This document shows, piece by piece, positions 60,839-64,000 of a stretch of DNA of 64,000 bases. Source of the stretch: Mesorhizobium sp. B2-4-3. Lineage in GTDB: Bacteria > Pseudomonadota > Alphaproteobacteria > Rhizobiales > Rhizobiaceae. The number at the start of each line of letters is the position of its first letter. Position 1 is the stretch's first letter. The notes under the pieces are model-generated. The model worked only from the letters and a program-made list of their open reading frames with translations. It did not search any database and was not told the DNA's origin. Position numbers and translations under genes: made by a program. The stretch lies in contig NZ_VFVL01000023.1 in the NCBI RefSeq assembly GCF_006442815.1, positions 34,169 to 98,168 of the forward strand. The letters run 5' to 3'.

Positions 60839-61867
60839 ATGGCTGCGAAACGGATCATTCTGGACGTCCTCAAGGGCGAGACGGTTGCACCGCCGCCGCT
60901 CTGGATGATGCGTCAGGCGGGCCGCTATCTTCCCGAATACCGGGAGACCAGGAAGCGGGCCGGATCCTTCCTCGATCTATGCTACGATCCGGACCTTGCC
61001 GTCGAGGTGACGCTGCAGCCGATCGAACGCTTCGGCTTCGACGCCTCGATCCTGTTCTCCGACATTCTCGTCGTGCCCAACGCCTTGGGGCGGGATGTCC
61101 GCTTCGAAGAGGGCCGCGGCCCGATCCTGAAGCCGATCACGGCATCGGAGATTCCCGCGCTGAACGGCGACATGTTTCACGTGAATCTCGAACCGGTCTA
61201 CGAGACGGTGCGGCGGTTGCGCGCAAAACTGCCCGACGGGACGACGCTGCTCGGCTTCTGCGGCGCGCCCTGGACGGTGGCGACCTATATGATTGCCGGG
61301 CACGGCACGCCCGACCAGGGCCCTGCCCGGCTGTTCGCCTATCGCGAGCCCGAGGCCTTCGCACGGCTTCTGAAGATTCTGGCCGACCACTCGGCCGCCT
61401 ATCTCATTCGCCAGATCGAAGCCGGCGCCGATGCGGTGCAGATTTTCGATTCGTGGTCGGGCGTGCTGGACGAACCGTCCTTCGAGGCCTTCTGCGTCGA
61501 GCCGGTGGCCGAGATCGTCCGGCAGGTGAATGCGGCTCACCCGAACGTGCCAGTGATCGGTTTTCCGAAGGGCGCTGGCGAGCGCTATCGCGACTACAGG
61601 AGGAAGACCGGTATTGCCGGTCTCGGCCTCGACTGGACCGTGCCGCTGTCGATGGCGAAGGACTTGCAGCGCGAAGGAGCGGTGCAAGGCAATCTCGATC
61701 CGCTGCGTCTGGTCGCCGGCGGCAAGGCGCTGGCCGACGGCGTCGATGCGATTCTAGGAACTTTGGGTGGTGGGCCGCTGATCTTCAATCTCGGCCACGG
61801 CATCACGCCGGAGACGCCGGTGTCGCATGTCGAGGCGATGGTGAAAATGGTGAGGAGCCGCCGATGA
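60839..61867 (+). CDS. hemE: Uroporphyrinogen decarboxylase
   Basis: A 342-residue heme-pathway enzyme turning uroporphyrinogen III into coproporphyrinogen III. PLWMMRQAGRYLPEYRETR (~20) is the family signature, with DILVVPNALG (~75) and GFCGAPWTVATYM (~138). GGAGGGG lies ~11 bases before the ATG. Its promoter must lie in or beside the origin. Four-base ATGA overlap with hemJ. Confidence 0.97.
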   Translation: MAAKRIILDVLKGETVAPPPLWMMRQAGRYLPEYRETRKRAGSFLDLCYDPDLAVEVTLQPIERFGFDASILFSDILVVPNALGRDVRFEEGRGPILKPITASEIPALNGDMFHVNLEPVYETVRRLRAKLPDGTTLLGFCGAPWTVATYMIAGHGTPDQGPARLFAYREPEAFARLLKILADHSAAYLIRQIEAGADAVQIFDSWSGVLDEPSFEAFCVEPVAEIVRQVNAAHPNVPVIGFPKGAGERYRDYRRKTGIAGLGLDWTVPLSMAKDLQREGAVQGNLDPLRLVAGGKALADGVDAILGTLGGGPLIFNLGHGITPETPVSHVEAMVKMVRSRR

Positions 61868-62427
61868 GCAATGAGAACAGCGCAAGCAGTGGGAACAGCA
61901 CGAGCAGTGAGAACAGCATTGGCCAGGCGATGAAGCGCATGGCGATCGGCATTGTCTTGCTCGTCGTGCTGACCGCGCTGCTCTATTTCGTGGCGGGCGA
62001 CGGCTTCTACCCCTGGGCCAAGGCGATCCATGTGATTGCCGTCATCGCCTGGATGGCCGGCATGCTCTATCTGCCGCGGCTCTTCGTCTATCACGTCGAT
62101 GCCGAGAAAGGCTCGGTGCAGTCCGAGACCTTCAAGGTGATGGAGCGACGGCTGCTGCGAGGCATCATCAACCCGGCGATGATCGTGACCTGGGTGTTCG
62201 GCCTGTGGATGGCCTGGAAGATCTTCCATTTCGAAGGCGGCTGGCTGCACGCCAAGATCGCGCTGGTGCTCGTGCTTTCGGGTCTGCATGGCTATCTCGC
62301 CGCCGCGGTCCGGAAATTCGCCGAGGACAAGAATGAAAAACCGGCGCGGCACTGGCGGATCGTCAACGAGATCCCCACATTGCTGATGATCGTCATCGTC
62401 ATCCTGGTTGTCGTGAAGCCGTTCTGA
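61864..62427 (+). CDS. hemJ: Protoporphyrinogen IX oxidase HemJ
   Basis: A 187-residue membrane protein with four to five helices, the HemJ type of protoporphyrinogen oxidase found in most alphaproteobacteria. WAKAIHVIAVIAWMAGMLYLPRL (~50, read in part) bears the conserved His thought to bind heme b; GLHGYLAAAVRKFA follows (~140). The first ~18 residues are Ser/Asn-rich and repetitive (SNENSASSGNSTSSENS), an unusual extension. Coupled to hemE by ATGA. Confidence 0.93.
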   Translation: MSNENSASSGNSTSSENSIGQAMKRMAIGIVLLVVLTALLYFVAGDGFYPWAKAIHVIAVIAWMAGMLYLPRLFVYHVDAEKGSVQSETFKVMERRLLRGIINPAMIVTWVFGLWMAWKIFHFEGGWLHAKIALVLVLSGLHGYLAAAVRKFAEDKNEKPARHWRIVNEIPTLLMIVIVILVVVKPF

Positions 62428-62605
62428 GGCTTTCCCGGAACCGGCCAGGTCCCGCAAAAGGCGGCTTGCTCTTTCAGGCGAGCGACGATAAAAGACGGGT
62501 CTTCCTTCCCGTCATGCGCCGCCCCTTTCACTCGCTTTCGGCCGCGCCCGGCATTTGTCGTATTCAGCCGATTTTCCTCCCCAAAGCCTACCCAGAGTCT
62601 ATCTA

Positions 62606-63871
<1,266 letters not shown>

Positions 63872-63903
63872 TTGGAGGGGCGCGGTAGTCCGCCCCCTTT
63901 CTT

Positions 63904-63959
63904 CGTCATTCTAGGGCGGAGCAAGGAGCGAAGCGACGCGCGCAGACCCTCTTATGACC
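63904..63959. repeat. Repeat family B, left arm (interrupted)
   Basis: CGTCATTCTAGGGCGGAGCA and the usual arm continue to CAGACCCT, then diverge into CTTATGACCG. A truncated arm downstream of rho, close to the right edge of the window. Confidence 0.75.
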
Positions 63960-64000
63960 GTGGTCAAGAGTGATGGATGAACTTTTCCGCCCCATGTCGT

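Overview
The window is about 64 kb of GC-rich DNA from an alphaproteobacterial chromosome, most like a Mesorhizobium-type member of the Rhizobiales. This rests on gene content and order (hemE-hemJ-rho beside a ppsR homologue; maf-aroE-coaE-dnaQ; secB-fxsA-timA-mltA), a TAXI-TRAP transporter with a DUF1850 partner, an ECF42-type sigma factor with a DGPF protein, and rhizobial intergenic repeats. No plasmid, phage or insertion-sequence gene was found.

Layout. 1-3.4 kb: NHEJ genes ku and ligD (ligD runs off the left edge) and a ferritin-like stress gene; ku and the stress gene have promoters fitting the EcfG general-stress consensus. 3.5-11.3 kb: DCC-family protein, saccharopine-dehydrogenase-like protein, the TRAP operon, and a DGPF/ECF42 pair. 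11.4-17.4 kb: cysK, a LysE exporter, a PQQ-type sugar dehydrogenase, hrcA. 17.4-27.4 kb: housekeeping genes rph, rdgB, hemW, rsmI, yraN, uppP, queG, mepA. 28-32.7 kb: glk, an MsbA-like exporter, dapB, gpmA and tRNA-Leu(CAG). 33-36 kb: a cyclic-nucleotide-binding/thioredoxin-reductase-like fusion with a UBP zinc-finger protein, then a TacAT-like toxin-antitoxin pair. 36.5-48.6 kb: D-amino-acid genes and a sulfur region (cbs-metC, an FAD protein, a broken tauA-like gene, ssuA-ssuD-ssuC-ssuB). 49-52 kb: RlpA-like protein, phaZ, a transglutaminase-like protease. 52-64 kb: conserved origin-proximal genes, a candidate oriC between ppsR and hemE, then hemE-hemJ and rho.

The least ordinary feature is the repeat landscape. 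Two unrelated families (B, ten full copies; A, three full copies plus one minimal form) are built from nested hairpins. Their stem sequences differ from copy to copy while pairing is kept, which points to conservation of structure. A third family (C, two copies) begins exactly at the stop codons of two genes. Other points are the candidate oriC with DnaA-like boxes and a cluster of GANTC sites, a palindromic operator over the promoter of the toxin-antitoxin pair, and a shared promoter motif before the two sulfonate-type binding-protein genes.
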